Program-made: the position numbers and the translations under genes
Part shown: positions 48,401-62,600 of the stretch, piece after piece
Layout: each line of letters starts with the position of its first letter
Numbering within the stretch: the first letter of the stretch is position 1
The notes under the pieces: generated by a model
Databases searched by the model: none
What the model saw: only the letters and a program-made list of their open reading frames with translations
Told to the model about the DNA's origin: nothing
Assembly (NCBI GenBank): GCA_032718475.1
Contig: JAUCBJ010007243.1
Coordinates: 88,079 to 152,078, forward strand
Length of the DNA: 64,000 nucleotides
DNA from: Nemertoderma westbladi
Taxonomy: Eukaryota > Xenacoelomorpha > Nemertodermatida > Nemertodermatidae
Direction of reading: 5' to 3'

Positions 48401-51400
48401 TTGGACAGTCCAGGTATCTTGTATTGGACAGTCCAGGTATGTTGTATTGTTCAGTCCAGGTATGTTGTATTGGACAGTCCAGGTATGTTGTATTGTTCAG
48501 GCCAGGTATGTTGTATTGGACAGTCCAGGTATGTTGTATTGTTCAGTCCAGGTATGTTGTATTGGACAGTCCAGGTATCTTGTATTGGACAGTCCAGGTA
48601 TGTTCTATTGGACAGTCCAGGTATGTTGTATTGTTCAGTCCAGGTATGTTGTATTGGACAATCCAGGTATGTTCTATTGGACAGTCCAGGTATCTTGTAT
48701 TGGACAGTCCAGGTATGTTGTATTGTTCAGTCCAGGTATGTTGTATTGGACAGTCCAGGTATGTTCTATTGGACAGTCCAGGTATGTTCTATTGGACAGT
48801 CCAGGTATGTTGTATTGTTCAGTCCAGGTATGTTGTATTGGACAATCCAGGTATGTTCTATTGGACAGTCCAGGTATCTTGTATTGGACAGTCCAGGTAT
48901 GTTGTATTGTTCAGTCCAGGTATGTTGTATTGGACAGTCCAGGTATGTTGTATTGTTCAGGCCAGGTATGTTGTATTGGACAGTCCAGGTATGTTGTATT
49001 GTTCAGTCCAGGTATGTTGTATTGGACAGTCCAGGTATCTTGTATTGGACAGTCCAGGTATGTTGTATTGTTCAGTCCAGGTATGTTGTATTGGACAGTC
49101 CAGGTATGTTGTATTGTTCAGGCCAGGTATGTTGTATTGGACAATCCAGGTAGGTTGTATTGGACAGTCCAGGTATGTTGTATTGTTCAGTCCAGGTATG
49201 TTGTATTGTTCAGTCCAGGTATGTTGTATTGGACAATCCAGGTATGTTCTATTGGACAGTCCAGGTATCTTGTATTGGACAGTCCAGGTATGTTGTATTG
49301 TTCAGTCCAGGTATGTTGTATTGGACAGTCCAGGTATGTTCTATTGGACAGTCCAGGTATGTTGTATTGTTCAGTCCAGGTATGTTGTATTGGACAATCC
49401 AGGTATGTTCTATTGGACAGTCCAGGTATCTTGTATTGGACAGTCCAGGTATGTTGTATTGTTCAGTCCAGGTATGTTGTATTGGACAGTCCAGGTATGT
49501 TCTATTGGACAGTCCAGGTATGTTCTATTGGACAGTCCAGGTATGTTGTATTGTTCAGTCCAGGTATGTTGTATTGGACAATCCAGGTATGTTCTATTGG
49601 ACAGTCCAGGTATCTTGTATTGGACAGTCCAGGTATGTTGTATTGTTCAGTCCAGGTATGTTATATTGTTCAGTCCAGGTATGTTGTATTGTTCAGTCCA
49701 GGTATGTTGTATTGGACAGTCCAGGTATGTTGTATTGTTCAGGCCAGGTATGTTGTATTGTTCAGTCCAGGTATGTTGTATTGGACAGTCCAGGTATGTT
49801 GTATTGTTCAGGCCAGGTATGTTGTATTGGACAGTCCAGGTAGGTTGTATTGTTCAGTCCAGGTATGTTGTATTGGACAATCCAGGTATGTTCTATTGGA
49901 CAGTCCAGGTATGTTGTATTGTTCAGTCCAGGTATGTTGTATTGGACAGTCCAGGTATGTTGTATTGTTCAGTCCAGGTAGGTTGTATTGGACAGTCCAG
50001 GTATGTTGTATTGTTCAGGCCAGGTATGTTGTATTGGACAGTCCAGGTAGGTTGTATTGTTCAGTCCAGGTATGTTGTATTGGACAATCCAGGTATGTTC
50101 TATTGGACAGTCCAGGTATGTTGTATTGTTCAGTCCAGGTATGTTGTATTGGACAGTCCAGGTATGTTGTATTGTTCAGGCCAGGTATGTTGTATTGGAC
50201 AGTCCAGGTAGGTTGTATTGTTCAGTCCAGGTATGTTGTATTGGACAATCCAGGTATGTTCTATTGGACAGTCCAGGTATGTTGTATTGTTCAGTCCAGG
50301 TATGTTGTATTGTTCAGTCCAGGTAGGTTGTATTGTTCAGTCCATGTATGTTGTATTGGACAATCCAGGTATGTTCTATTGGACAGTCCAGGTATGTTGT
50401 ATTGTTCAGTCCAGGTATGTTGTATTGTTCAGTCCAGGTAGGTTGTATTGTTCAGTCCATGTATGTTGTATTGGACAATCCAGGTATGTTCTATTGGACA
50501 GTCCAGGTATGTTGTATTGTTCAGTCCAGGTATGTTGTATTGTTCAGTCCATGTATGTTGTATTGGACAATCCAGGTATGTTCTATTGGACAGTCCAGGT
50601 ATGTTGTATTGTTCAGTCCAGGTATGTTGTATTGTTCAGTCCATGTATGTTGTATTGTTCAGTCCATGTATGTTGTATTGGACAATCCAGGTATGTTCTA
50701 TTGGACAGTCCAGGTATGTTGTATTGTTCAGTCCAGGTATGTTGTATTGTTCAGTCCAGGTAGGTTGTATTGTTCAGTCCATGTATGTTGTATTGGACAA
50801 TCCAGGTATGTTCTATTGGACAGTCCAGGTATGTTGTATTGTTCAGTCCAGGTATGTTGTATTGTTCAGTCCAGGTAGGTTGTATTGTTCAGTCCAGGTA
50901 TGTTGTATTGGACAGTCCATGTATGTTGTATTGGACAGTCCAGGTATGTTCTATTGGACAGTCCAGGTATGTTGTATTGTTCAGTCCAGGTATGTTGTAT
51001 TGTTCAGTCCAGGTATGTTGTATTGGACAGTCCAGGTATGTTGTATTGTTCAGGCCAGGTATGTTGTATTGTTCAATCCAGGTATGTTATATTGGACAGT
51101 CCAGGTATGTTGTATTGTTCAGTCCAGGTATGTTCTATTGGACAGTCCAGGTATGTTGTATTGGACAGTCCAGGTATGTTGTATTGTTCAGGCCAGGTAT
51201 GTTGTATTGTTCAATCCAGGTATGTTATATTGGACAGTCCAGGTATGTTGTATTGTTCAGTCCAGGTATGTTCTATTGGACAGTCCAGGTATGTTGTATT
51301 GTTCAATCCAGGTATGTTGTATTGTTCAGGCCAGGTATGTTGTATTGTTCAATCCAGGTATGTTATATTGGACAGTCCAGGTATGTTGTATTGTTCAATC

Positions 51401-52739
51401 CAGGTATGTTGTATTGTTCAGGCCAGGTATGTTGTATTGTTCAATCCAGGTATGTTGTATTGGACAGTCCAGGTATGTTGTATTGTTCAGGCCAGGTATG
51501 TTGTATTGTTCAATCCAGGTATGTTATATTGGACAGTCCAGGTATGTTGTATTGTTCAGTCCAGGTATGTTCTATTGGACAGTCCAGGTATGTTGTATTG
51601 TTCAATCCAGGTATGTTGTATTGTTCAATCCAGGTATGTTCTATTGTTCAGTCCAGGTATGTTGTATTGTTCAGTCCAGGTATGTTCTATTGGACAGTCC
51701 AGGTATGTCCTATTGGACAATCCAAGTATGTTGTATTGTTCAGTCCAGGTATGTTGTATTGTTCAGTCCATGTATGTTGTATTGTTCAGTCCATGTATGT
51801 TGTATTGTTCAGTCCAGGTATGTTGTATTGGACAATCCAGGTAGGTTGTATTGTTCAGTCCAGGTATGTTGTATTGTTCAGTCCAGGTATGTTGTATTGG
51901 ACAATCCAGGTATGTTCTATTGGACAGTCCAGGTAGGTTGTATTGTTCAGTCCAGGTATGTTGTATTGTTCAGTCCATGTATGTTGTATTGTTCAGTCCA
52001 TGTATGTTGTATTGTTCAGTCCAGGTATGTTGTATTGGACAATCCAGGTAGGTTGTATTGTTCAGTCCAGGTATGTTGTATTGTTCAGTCCAGGTATGTT
52101 GTATTGGACAATCCAGGTATGTTCTATTGGACAGTCCAGGTAGGTTGTATTGGACAATCCAGGTATGTTCTATTGGACAGTCCAGGTATGTTCTATTAGA
52201 CAGTCCAGGTATGTTGTATTGGACAGTCCAGGTATGTTGTATTGTTCAGTCCAGGTATGTTGTATTGGACAATCCAGGTAGGTTGTATTGTTCAGTCCAT
52301 GTATGTTGTATTGGACAATCCAGGTATGTTCTATTGGACAGTCCAGGTATGTTCTATTAGACAGTCCAGGTATGTTGTATTGGACAGTCCAGGTAGGTTG
52401 TATTGTTCAGTCCAGGTATGTTGTATTGGACAGTCCAGGTATGTTGTATTGTTCAGTCCAGGTATGTTGTATTGGACAATCCAGGTAGGTTGTATTGTTC
52501 AGTCCATGTATGTTGTATTGGACAATCCAGGTATGTTCTATTGGACAGTCCAGGTATGTTCTATTAGACAGTCCAGGTATGTTGTATTGGACAGTCCAGG
52601 TAGGTTGTATTGTTCAGTCCAGGTATGTTGTATTGTTCAATCCAGGTATGTTGTATTGGACAATCCAGGTATGTTCTATTGGACAGTCCAGGTAGGTTGT
52701 ATTGTTCAGTCCAGGTATGTTGTATTGGACAGTCCAGGT

Positions 52740-54870
52740 ATGTTGTATTGGACAGCCCAGGTATGTTGTATTGGACAGTCCAGGTATGTTGTATTGTTCA
52801 GTCCAGGTATGTTGTATTGGACAATCCAGGTATGTTCTATTGGACAGTCCAGGTAGGTTGTATTGTTCAGTCCAGGTATGTTGTATTGTTCAGTCCATGT
52901 ATGTTGTATTGGACAGCCCAGGTATGTTGTATTGGACAGTCCAGGTATGTTGTATTGTTCAGTCCAGGTATGTTGTATTGGACAGTCCAGGTATGTTGTA
53001 TTGGACAGTCCAGGTAGGTTGTATTGTTCAGTCCAGGTATGTTGTATTGTTCAGTCCATGTATGTTGTATTGGACAGCCCAGGTATGTTGTATTGGACAG
53101 TCCAGGTATGTTGTATTGTTCAGTCCAGGTATGTTGTATTGGACAGTCCAGGTATGTTGTATTGTTCAGTCCAGGTATGTTGTATTGGACAGTCCAGGTA
53201 TGTTATATTGTTCAGTCCAGGTATGTTGTATTGGACAGTCCAGGTAGGTTGTATTGTTCAGTCCAGGTATGTTGTATTGTTCAGTCCAGGTATGTTGTAT
53301 TGGACAGTCCAGGTATGTTGTATTGTTCAGTCCAGGTATGTTGTATTGGACAATCCGGGTATATTCTATTGGACAGTCCAGGTATGTTGTATTGGACAAT
53401 CCAGGTATGTTGTATTGGACAGTCCAGGTATGTTGTATTGGACAATCCAGGTATGTTCTATTGGACAGTCCAGGTATGTTGTATTGTTCAGTCCAGGTAT
53501 GTTGTATTGTTCAGTCCAGGTATGTTCTATTGGACAGTCCAGGTAGGTTGTATTGTTCAGTCCAGGTATGTTGTATTGGACAATCCAGGTATGTTCTATT
53601 GGACAGTCCAGGTATGTTGTATTGGACAATCCAGGTATGTTGTATTGTTCAGTCCAGGTATGTTCTATTGGACAGTCCAGGTATGTTGTATTGGACAATC
53701 CAGGTATGTTCTATTGGACAGTCCAGGTATGTTTTATTGGACAGTCCAGGTATGTTGTATTGGACAGTCCAGGTATGTTTTATTTATTGGACAGTCCAGG
53801 TATGTTGTATTGTTCAGTCCAGGTATGTTGTATTGTTCAGTCCATGTATGTTGTATTGGACAATCCAGGTATGTTCTATTGGACAGTCCAGGTATGTTGT
53901 ATTGGACAATCCAGGTATGTTCTATTGGACAGTCCAGGTATGTTCTATTGGACAGTCCAGGTATGTTGTATTGGACAGTCCAGGTATGTTGTATTGGACA
54001 ATCCAGGTATGTTCTATTGGACAGTCCAGGTATCTTGTATTGGACAGTCCAGGTATGTTATATTGTTCAGTCCAGGTATGTTGTATTGGACAGTCCAGGT
54101 AGGTTGTATTGTTCAGTCCAGGTATGTTGTATTGGACAATCCGGGTATATTCTATTGGACAGTCCAGGTAGGTAGGTTGTATTGTTCAGTCCAGGTATGT
54201 TGTATTGGACAATCCAGGTAGGTTGTATTGGACAGTCCAGGTATGTTGTATTGGACAGTCCAGGTATGTTGTATTGTTCAGTCCATGTATGTTGTATTGG
54301 ACAGCCCAGGTATGTTGTATTGGACAGTCCAGGTAGGTTGTATTGTTCAGTCCAGGTATGTTGTATTTTTCAGTCCAGGTATGTTGTATTGGACATCCCA
54401 GGTATGTTATATTGTTCAGTCCATGTATGTTGTATTGGACAGTCCAGGTAGGTTGTATTGTTCAGTCCAGGTATGTTGTATTGTTCAGTCCAGGTATGTT
54501 GTATTGGACAGTCCAGGTATGTTGTATTGTTCAGTCCATGTATGTTGTATTGGACAGCCCAGGTATGTTGTATTGGACAGTCCAGGTAGGTTGTATTGTT
54601 CAGTCCAGGTATGTTGTATTGTTCAGTCCAGGTATGTTGTATTGTTCAGTCCAGGTATGTTGTATTGTTCAGTCCAGGTATGTTGTATTGGACAGTCCAG
54701 GTATGTTGTATTGTTCAGTCCATGTATGTTGTATTGGACAGCCCAGGTATGTTGTATTGGACAGTCCAGGTAGGTTGTATTGTTCAGTCCAGGTATGTTG
54801 TATTTTTCAGTCCAGGTATGTTGTATTGGACATCCCAGGTATGTTATATTGTTCAGTCCATGTATGTTGT
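52740..54870 (+). repeat. Satellite sub-block with array-edge variants
   Basis: This part carries CAGCCC, CATCCC and TTTTTCAG units that are otherwise found only in the last few hundred bases of the array (63.0-63.37 kb). A block containing them is present at about 54.34 and again at 54.78 kb (spacing 437 bp, 19 units). An odd CCGGGTATATTC unit occurs at about 53355 and 54141, 786 bp apart (34 units plus the 4-base insertion at 53.78 kb). Confidence 0.8.
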
Positions 54871-55856
54871 ATTGGACAGTCCAGGTATGTTGTATTGGAC
54901 AATCCAGGTATGTTCTATTGGACAGTCCAGGTAGGTTGTATTGTTCAGTCCAGGTATGTTGTATTGTTCAATCCAGGTATGTTCTATTGGACAGTCCAGG
55001 TAGGTTGTATTGTTCAGTCCAGGTATGTTGTATTGGACAATCCAGGTATGTTCTATTGGACAGTCCAGGTAGGTTGTATTGTTCAGTCCAGGTATGTTAT
55101 ATTGGACAGTCCAGGTAGGTTGTATTGTTCAGTCCAGGTATGTTATATTGGACAGTCCAGGTAGGTTGTATTGTTCAGTCCAGGTATGTTGTATTGGACA
55201 ATCCAGGTATGTTCTATTGGACAGTCCAGGTAGGTTGTATTGTTCAGTCCAGGTATGTTATATTGGACAGTCCAGGTATGTTGTATTGTTCAGTCCAGGT
55301 ATGTTGTATTGGACAATCCAGGTATGTTCTATTGGACAGTCCAGGTAGGTTGTATTGGACAATCCAGGTATGTTCTATTGGACAGTCCAGGTAGGTTGTA
55401 TTGTTCAGTCCAGGTATGTTGTATTGGACAATCCAGGTATGTTCTATTGGACAGTCCAGGTAGGTTGTATTGTTCAGTCCAGGTATGTTATATTGGACAG
55501 TCCAGGTAGGTTGTATTGTTCAGTCCAGGTATGTTGTATTGGACAATCCAGGTATGTTCTATTGGACAGTCCAGGTAGGTTGTATTGTTCAGTCCAGGTA
55601 TGTTATATTGGACAGTCCAGGTAGGTTGTATTGTTCAGTCCAGGTATGTTATATTGGACAGTCCAGGTAGGTTGTATTGTTCAGTCCAGGTATGTTGTAT
55701 TGGACAATCCAGGTATGTTCTATTGGACAGTCCAGGTATGTTGTATTGGACAATCCAGGTATGTTCTATTGGACAGTCCAGGTAGGTTGTATTGTTCAGT
55801 CCAGGTATGTTGTATTGGACAATCCAGGTATGTTCTATTGGACAGTCCAGGTAGGT

Positions 55857-57352
55857 TGTATTGTTCAGTCCAGGTATGTTATATTGGACAGTCCAGGTAG
55901 GTTGTATTGTTCAGTCCAGGTATGTTGTATTGGACAATCCAGGTATGTTCTATTGGACAGTCCAGGTAGGTTGTATTGTTCAGTCCAGGTATGTTATATT
56001 GGACAGTCCAGGTATGTTGTATTGTTCAGTCCAGGTATGTTGTATTGGACAATCCAGGTATGTTCTATTGGACAGTCCAGGTAGGTTGTATTGTTCAGTC
56101 CAGGTATGTTCTATTGGACAGTCCAGGTAGGTTGTATTGTTCAGTCCAGGTATGTTATATTGGACAGTCCAGGTATGTTGTATTGTTCAGTCCAGGTATG
56201 TTATATTGGACAGTCCAGGTATGTTGTATTGTTCAGTCCAGGTATGTTGTATTGGACAATCCAGGTATGTTCTATTGGACAGTCCAGGTAGGTTGTATTG
56301 TTCAGTCCAGGTATGTTGTATTGTTCAGTCCAGGTATGTTGTATTGTTCAATCCAGGTATGTTATATTGGACAGTCCAGGTATGTTGTATTGTTCAGTCC
56401 AGGTATGTTCTATTGGACAGTCCAGGTAGGTTGTATTGTTCAGTCCAGGTATGTTCTATTGGACAGTCCAGGTATGTTATATTGGACAATCCAGGTATGT
56501 TCTATTGGACAGTCCAGGTAGGTTGTATTGTTCAGTCCAGGTATGTTATATTGGACAGTCCAGGTATGTTGTATTGTTCAGTCCAGGTATGTTATATTGG
56601 ACAGTCCAGGTAGGTTGTATTGTTCAGTCCAGGTATGTTGTATTGGACAATCCAGGTATGTTCTATTGGACAGTCCAGGTAGGTTGTATTGTTCAGTCCA
56701 GGTATGTTATATTGGACAGTCCAGGTATGTTGTATTGTTCAGTCCAGGTATGTTGTATTGGACAATCCAGGTATGTTCTATTGGACAGTCCAGGTAGGTT
56801 GTATTGTTCAGTCCAGGTATGTTCTATTGGACAGTCCAGGTAGGTTGTATTGTTCAGTCCAGGTATGTTATATTGGACAGTCCAGGTATGTTGTATTGTT
56901 CAGTCCAGGTATGTTATATTGGACAGTCCAGGTATGTTGTATTGTTCAGTCCAGGTATGTTGTATTGGACAATCCAGGTATGTTCTATTGGACAGTCCAG
57001 GTAGGTTGTATTGTTCAGTCCAGGTATGTTGTATTGTTCAGTCCAGGTATGTTGTATTGTTCAATCCAGGTATGTTATATTGGACAGTCCAGGTATGTTG
57101 TATTGTTCAGTCCAGGTATGTTCTATTGGACAGTCCAGGTAGGTTGTATTGTTCAGTCCAGGTATGTTCTATTGGACAGTCCAGGTATGTTATATTGGAC
57201 AATCCAGGTATGTTCTATTGGACAGTCCAGGTAGGTTGTATTGTTCAGTCCAGGTATGTTATATTGGACAGTCCAGGTATGTTGTATTGTTCAGTCCAGG
57301 TATGTTATATTGGACAGTCCAGGTAGGTTGTATTGTTCAGTCCAGGTATGTT
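55857..57352 (+). repeat. 713-bp (31-unit) tandem duplication in the satellite
   Basis: The order of variant units from about 55857 is repeated base for base with an offset of 713 bp up to about 57352. For example, the blocks starting at 55976, 56091 and 56137 recur at 56689, 56804 and 56850. Outside these limits the two registers diverge. Identity of this length marks a very recent event. Confidence 0.88.
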
Positions 57353-58660
57353 ATATTGGACAGTCCAGGTATGTTGTATTGTTCAGTCCAGGTATGTTAT
57401 ATTGGACAGTCCAGGTATGTTGTATTGTTCAGTCCAGGTATGTTGTATTGGACAGTCCAGGTATGTTGTATTGGACAATCCAGGTATGTTCTATTGGACA
57501 GTCCAGGTAGGTTGTATTGTTCAGTCCAGGTATGTTATATTGGACAGTCCAGGTATGTTGTATTGTTCAGTCCAGGTATGTTATATTGGACAGTCCAGGT
57601 AGGTTGTATTGTTCAGTCCAGGTATGTTATATTGGACAGTCCAGGTATGTTGTATTGTTCAGTCCAGGTATGTTATATTGGACAGTCCAGGTATGTTGTA
57701 TTGTTCAGTCCAGGTATGTTGTATTGGACAGTCCAGGTATGTTGTATTGGACAATCCAGGTATGTTCTATTGGACAGTCCAGGTAGGTTGTATTGTTCAG
57801 TCCAGGTATGTTATATTGTTCAGTCCAGGTATGTTGTATTGGACAGTCCAGGTATGTTGTATTGGACAATCCAGGTATGTTCTATTGGACAGTCCAGGTA
57901 GGTTGTATTGTTCAGTCCAGGTATGTTATATTGTTCAGTCCAGGTATGTTGTATTGGACAATCCAGGTATGTTCTATTGGACAGTCCAGGTAGGTTGTAT
58001 TGTTCAGTCCAGGTATGTTATATTGGACAGTCCAGGTATGTTGTATTGTTCAGTCCAGGTATGTTATATTGGACAGTCCAGGTAGGTTGTATTGTTCAGT
58101 CCAGGTATGTTATATTGGACAGTCCAGGTATGTTGTATTGTTCAGTCCAGGTATGTTATATTGGACAGTCCAGGTAGGTTGTATTGTTCAGTCCAGGTAT
58201 GTTATATTGGACAGTCCAGGTATGTTGTATTGTTCAGTCCAGGTATGTTATATTGGACAGTCCAGGTATGTTGTATTGTTCAGTCCAGGTATGTTGTATT
58301 GGACAGTCCAGGTATGTTGTATTGGACAATCCAGGTATGTTCTATTGGACAGTCCAGGTAGGTTGTATTGTTCAGTCCAGGTATGTTATATTGTTCAGTC
58401 CAGGTATGTTGTATTGGACAGTCCAGGTATGTTGTATTGGACAATCCAGGTATGTTCTATTGGACAGTCCAGGTAGGTTGTATTGTTCAGTCCAGGTATG
58501 TTATATTGTTCAGTCCAGGTATGTTGTATTGGACAATCCAGGTATGTTCTATTGGACAGTCCAGGTAGGTTGTATTGTTCAGTCCAGGTATGTTATATTG
58601 GACAGTCCAGGTATGTTGTATTGTTCAGTCCAGGTATGTTATATTGGACAGTCCAGGTAT
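57241..58660 (+). repeat. 276-bp and 575-bp higher-order units in the satellite
   Basis: The block starting at 57241 recurs at 57517 (276 bp, 12 units) and at 58092 (851 bp, 37 units). The block at 57609 recurs at 58184 (575 bp, 25 units). This zone is dominated by alternating GTTATATT, GTTGTATTGTTC and AGGTAGG units. Confidence 0.82.
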
Positions 58661-58919
58661 GTTGTATTGTTCAATCCAGGTATGTTCTATTGGACAGTCC
58701 AGGTATGTTGTATTGGACAGTCCAGGTATGTTGTATTGTTCAGTCCAGGTATGTTGTATTGGACAGTCCAGGTATGTTGTATTGGACAGTCCAGGTATGT
58801 TGTATTGTTCAGTCCAGGTATGTTCTATTGGACAGTCCAGGTATGTTCTATTGGACAGTCCAGGTATGTTGTATTGTTCAGTCCAGGTATGTTGTATTGT
58901 TCAATCCAGGTAGGTTGTA

Positions 58920-59626
58920 TTGTTCAGTCCAGGTATGTTGTATTGGACAGTCCAGGTATGTTGTATTGTTCAGTCCAGGTATGTTGTATTGTTCAGTCCA
59001 GGTATGTTCTATTGGACAGTCCAGGTATGTTCTATTGGACAGTCCAGGTATGTTGTATTGTTCAATCCAGGTAGGTTGTATTGTTCAGTCCAGGTATGTT
59101 GTATTGTTCAGTCCAGGTATGTTGTATTGGACAGTCCAGGTATGTTGTATTGTTCAGTCCAGGTATGTTGTATTGTTCAGTCCAGGTATGTTCTATTGGA
59201 CAGTCCAGGTATGTTCTATTGGACAGTCCAGGTATGTTGTATTGTTCAATCCAGGTAGGTTGTATTGTTCAGTCCAGGTATGTTGTATTGGACAGTCCAG
59301 GTATGTTGTATTGTTCAGTCCAGGTATGTTGTATTGTTCAGTCCAGGTATGTTCTATTGGACAGTCCAGGTATGTTCTATTGGACAGTCCAGGTATGTTG
59401 TATTGTTCAATCCAGGTAGGTTGTATTGTTCAGTCCAGGTATGTTGTATTGTTCAGTCCAGGTATGTTGTATTGGACAGTCCAGGTATGTTGTATTGTTC
59501 AGTCCAGGTATGTTGTATTGTTCAGTCCAGGTATGTTCTATTGGACAGTCCAGGTATGTTCTATTGGACAGTCCAGGTATGTTGTATTGGACAGTCCAGG
59601 TATGTTGTATTGTTCAATCCAGGTAG
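58920..59626 (+). repeat. 345-bp (15-unit) higher-order repeat in the satellite
   Basis: The block starting at 58920 recurs at 59265, and the block at 59081 recurs at 59426, both offset by 345 bp (15 units). The blocks are bounded by AGGTAGG units. Confidence 0.82.
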
Positions 59627-62600
59627 GTTGTATTGTTCAGTCCAGGTATGTTGTATTGTTCAGTCCAGGTATGTTCTATTGGACAGTCCAGGTATGTTCT
59701 ATTGGACAGTCCAGGTATGTTGTATTGGACAGTCCAGGTATGTTGTATTGTTCAATCCAGGTAGGTTGTATTGTTCAGTCCAGGTATGTTGTATTGGACA
59801 GTCCAGGTATGTTGTATTGTTCAGTCCAGGTATGTTGTATTGTTCAGTCCAGGTATGTTGTATTGTTCAGTCCAGGTATGTTGTATTGTTCAGTCCAGGT
59901 ATGTTGTATTGGACAGTCCAGGTATGTTGTATTGGACAGTCCAGGTATGTTCTATTGGACAGTCCAGGTATGTTCTATTGGACAGTCCAGGTATGTTCTA
60001 TTGGACAGTCCAGGTATGTTCTATTGGACAGTCCAGGTATGTTCTATTGTTCAGTCCAGGTATGTTGTATTGTTCAGTCCAGGTATGTTGTATTGTTCAG
60101 TCCAGGTATGTTGTATTGTTCAGTCCAGGTATGTTGTATTGGACAGTCCAGGTATGTTGTATTGGACAGTCCAGGTATGTTCTATTGGACAGTCCAGGTA
60201 TGTTCTATTGGACAGTCCAGGTATGTTCTATTGGACAGTCCAGGTATGTTCTATTGGACAGTCCAGGTATGTTCTATTGGACAGTCCAGGTATGTTGTAT
60301 TGTTCAGTCCAGGTAGGTTGTATTGTTCAGTCCAGGTATGTTCTATTGGACAGTCCAGGTAGGTTGTATTGTTCAGTCCAGGTATGTTATATTGGACAAT
60401 CCAGGTATGTTCTATTGGACAGTCCAGGTATGTTGTATTGTTCAGTCCAGGTATGTTGTATTGGACAATCCAGGTATGTTCTATTGGACAGTCCAGGTAG
60501 GTTGTATTGTTCAGTCCAGGTCTGTTCTATTGGACAGTCCAGGTATGTTCTATTGGACAGTCCAGGTCTGTTCTATTGGACAGTCCAGGTATGTTCTATT
60601 GGACAGTCCAGGTATGTTCTATTGGACAATCCAGGTATGTTCTATTGGACAGTCCAGGTATGTTGTATTGTTCAGTCCAGGTATGTTATATTGGACAGTC
60701 CAGGTATGTTGTATTGTTCAGTCCAGGTATGTTGTATTGTTCAGTCCAGGTATGTTGTATTGTTCAGTCCAGGTATGTTGTATTGGACAGTCCAGGTATG
60801 TTGTATTGTTCAGTCCAGGTATGTTGTATTGTTCAGTCCAGGTATGTTGTATTGTTCAGTCCAGGTATGTTGTATTGTTCAGTCCAGGTATGTTGTATTG
60901 GACAGTCCAGGTATGTTGTATTGGACAGTCCAGGTATGTTCTATTGGACAGTCCAGGTATGTTCTATTGGACAGTCCAGGTATGTTCTATTGGACAGTCC
61001 AGGTATGTTCTATTGGACAGTCCAGGTATGTTCTATTGGACAGTCCAGGTATGTTGTATTGGACAATCCAGGTATGTTCTATTGGACAGTCCAGGTATGT
61101 TCTATTGGACAGTCCAGGTATGTTGTATTGGACAGTCCAGGTATGTTGTATTGGACAGTCCAGGTATGTTGTATTGTTCAGTCCAGGTCTGTTCTATTGG
61201 ACAGTCCAGGTATGTTGTATTGTTCAGTCCAGGTATGTTGTATTGGACAATCCAGGTATGTTGTATTGTTCAGTCCAGGTATGTTGTATTGTTCAGTCCA
61301 GGTATGTTGTATTGTTCAGTCCAGGTATGTTGTATTGTTCAGTCCAGGTATGTTATATTGGACAGTCCAGGTATGTTGTATTGTTCAGTCCGGGTATGTT
61401 GTATTGTTCAGTCCAGGTATGTTGTATTGGACAATCCAGGTATGTTCTATTGGACAGTCCAGGTATGTTATATTGTTCAGTCCAGGTATGTTCTATTGGA
61501 CAGTCCAGGTATGTTGTATTGTTCAGTCCAGGTATGTTGTATTGTTCAGTCCAGGTATGTTGTATTGTTCAGTCCAGGTATGTTGTATTGGACAATCCAG
61601 GTATGTTCTATTGGACAGTCCAGGTATGTTATATTGTTCAGTCCAGGTATGTTCTATTGGACAGTCCAGGTATGTTCTATTAGACAGTCCAGGTATGTTC
61701 TATTGGACAATCCAAGTATGTTGTATTGTTCAGTCCAGGTATGTTGTATTGGACAGTCCAGGTAGGTTGTATTGGACAGTCCAGGTATGTTGTATTGTTC
61801 AGTCCAGGTATGTTGTATTGTTCAGTCCAGGTATGTTATATTGTTCAGTCCAGGTATGTTGTATTGGACAATCCAGGTATATTCTATTGTTCAGTCCAGG
61901 TATGTTGTATTGGACAGTCCAGGTATGTTGTATTGTTCAGTCCAGGTATGTTATATTGTTCAGTCCAGGTATGTTCTATTGGACAGTCCAGGTATGTTGT
62001 ATTGTTCAGTCCAGGTATGTTGTATTGGACAATCCAGGTATGTTCTATTGGACAGTCCAGGTATGTTATATTGTTCAGTCCAGGTATGTTCTATTGGACA
62101 GTCCAGGTATGTTCTATTAGACAGTCCAGGTATGTTCTATTGGACAATCCAAGTATGTTGTATTGTTCAGTCCAGGTATGTTGTATTGGACAGTCCAGGT
62201 AGGTTGTATTGGACAGTCCAGGTATGTTGTATTGTTCAGTCCAGGTATGTTGTATTGTTCAGTCCAGGTATGTTGTATTGGACAATCCAGGTATATTCTA
62301 TTGTTCAGTCCAGGTATGTTGTATTGGACAGTCCAGGTATGTTGTATTGTTCAGTCCAGGTATGTAGTATTGTTCAGTCCAGGTATGTTGTATTGTTCAG
62401 TCCAGGTATGTTGTATTGGACAATCCAGGTATGTTCTATTGGACAGTCCAGGTATGTTATATTAGACAGTCCAGGTATGTTCTATTGGACAGTCCAGGTA
62501 TGTTCTATTGTTCAGTCCAGGTATGTTCTATTGGACAATCCAAGTATGTTGTATTGTTCAGTCCAGGTATGTTGTATTGGACAGTCCAGGTAGGTTGTAT

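Noticed and set aside
26709-53698. Minus-strand open frames within the satellite (for example 33274-32903)
   Set aside because: They are the complement of the same repeat in stretches where GGACAGTCC and TTCAATCC units avoid the TGA that TTCAGTCC gives on the minus strand.
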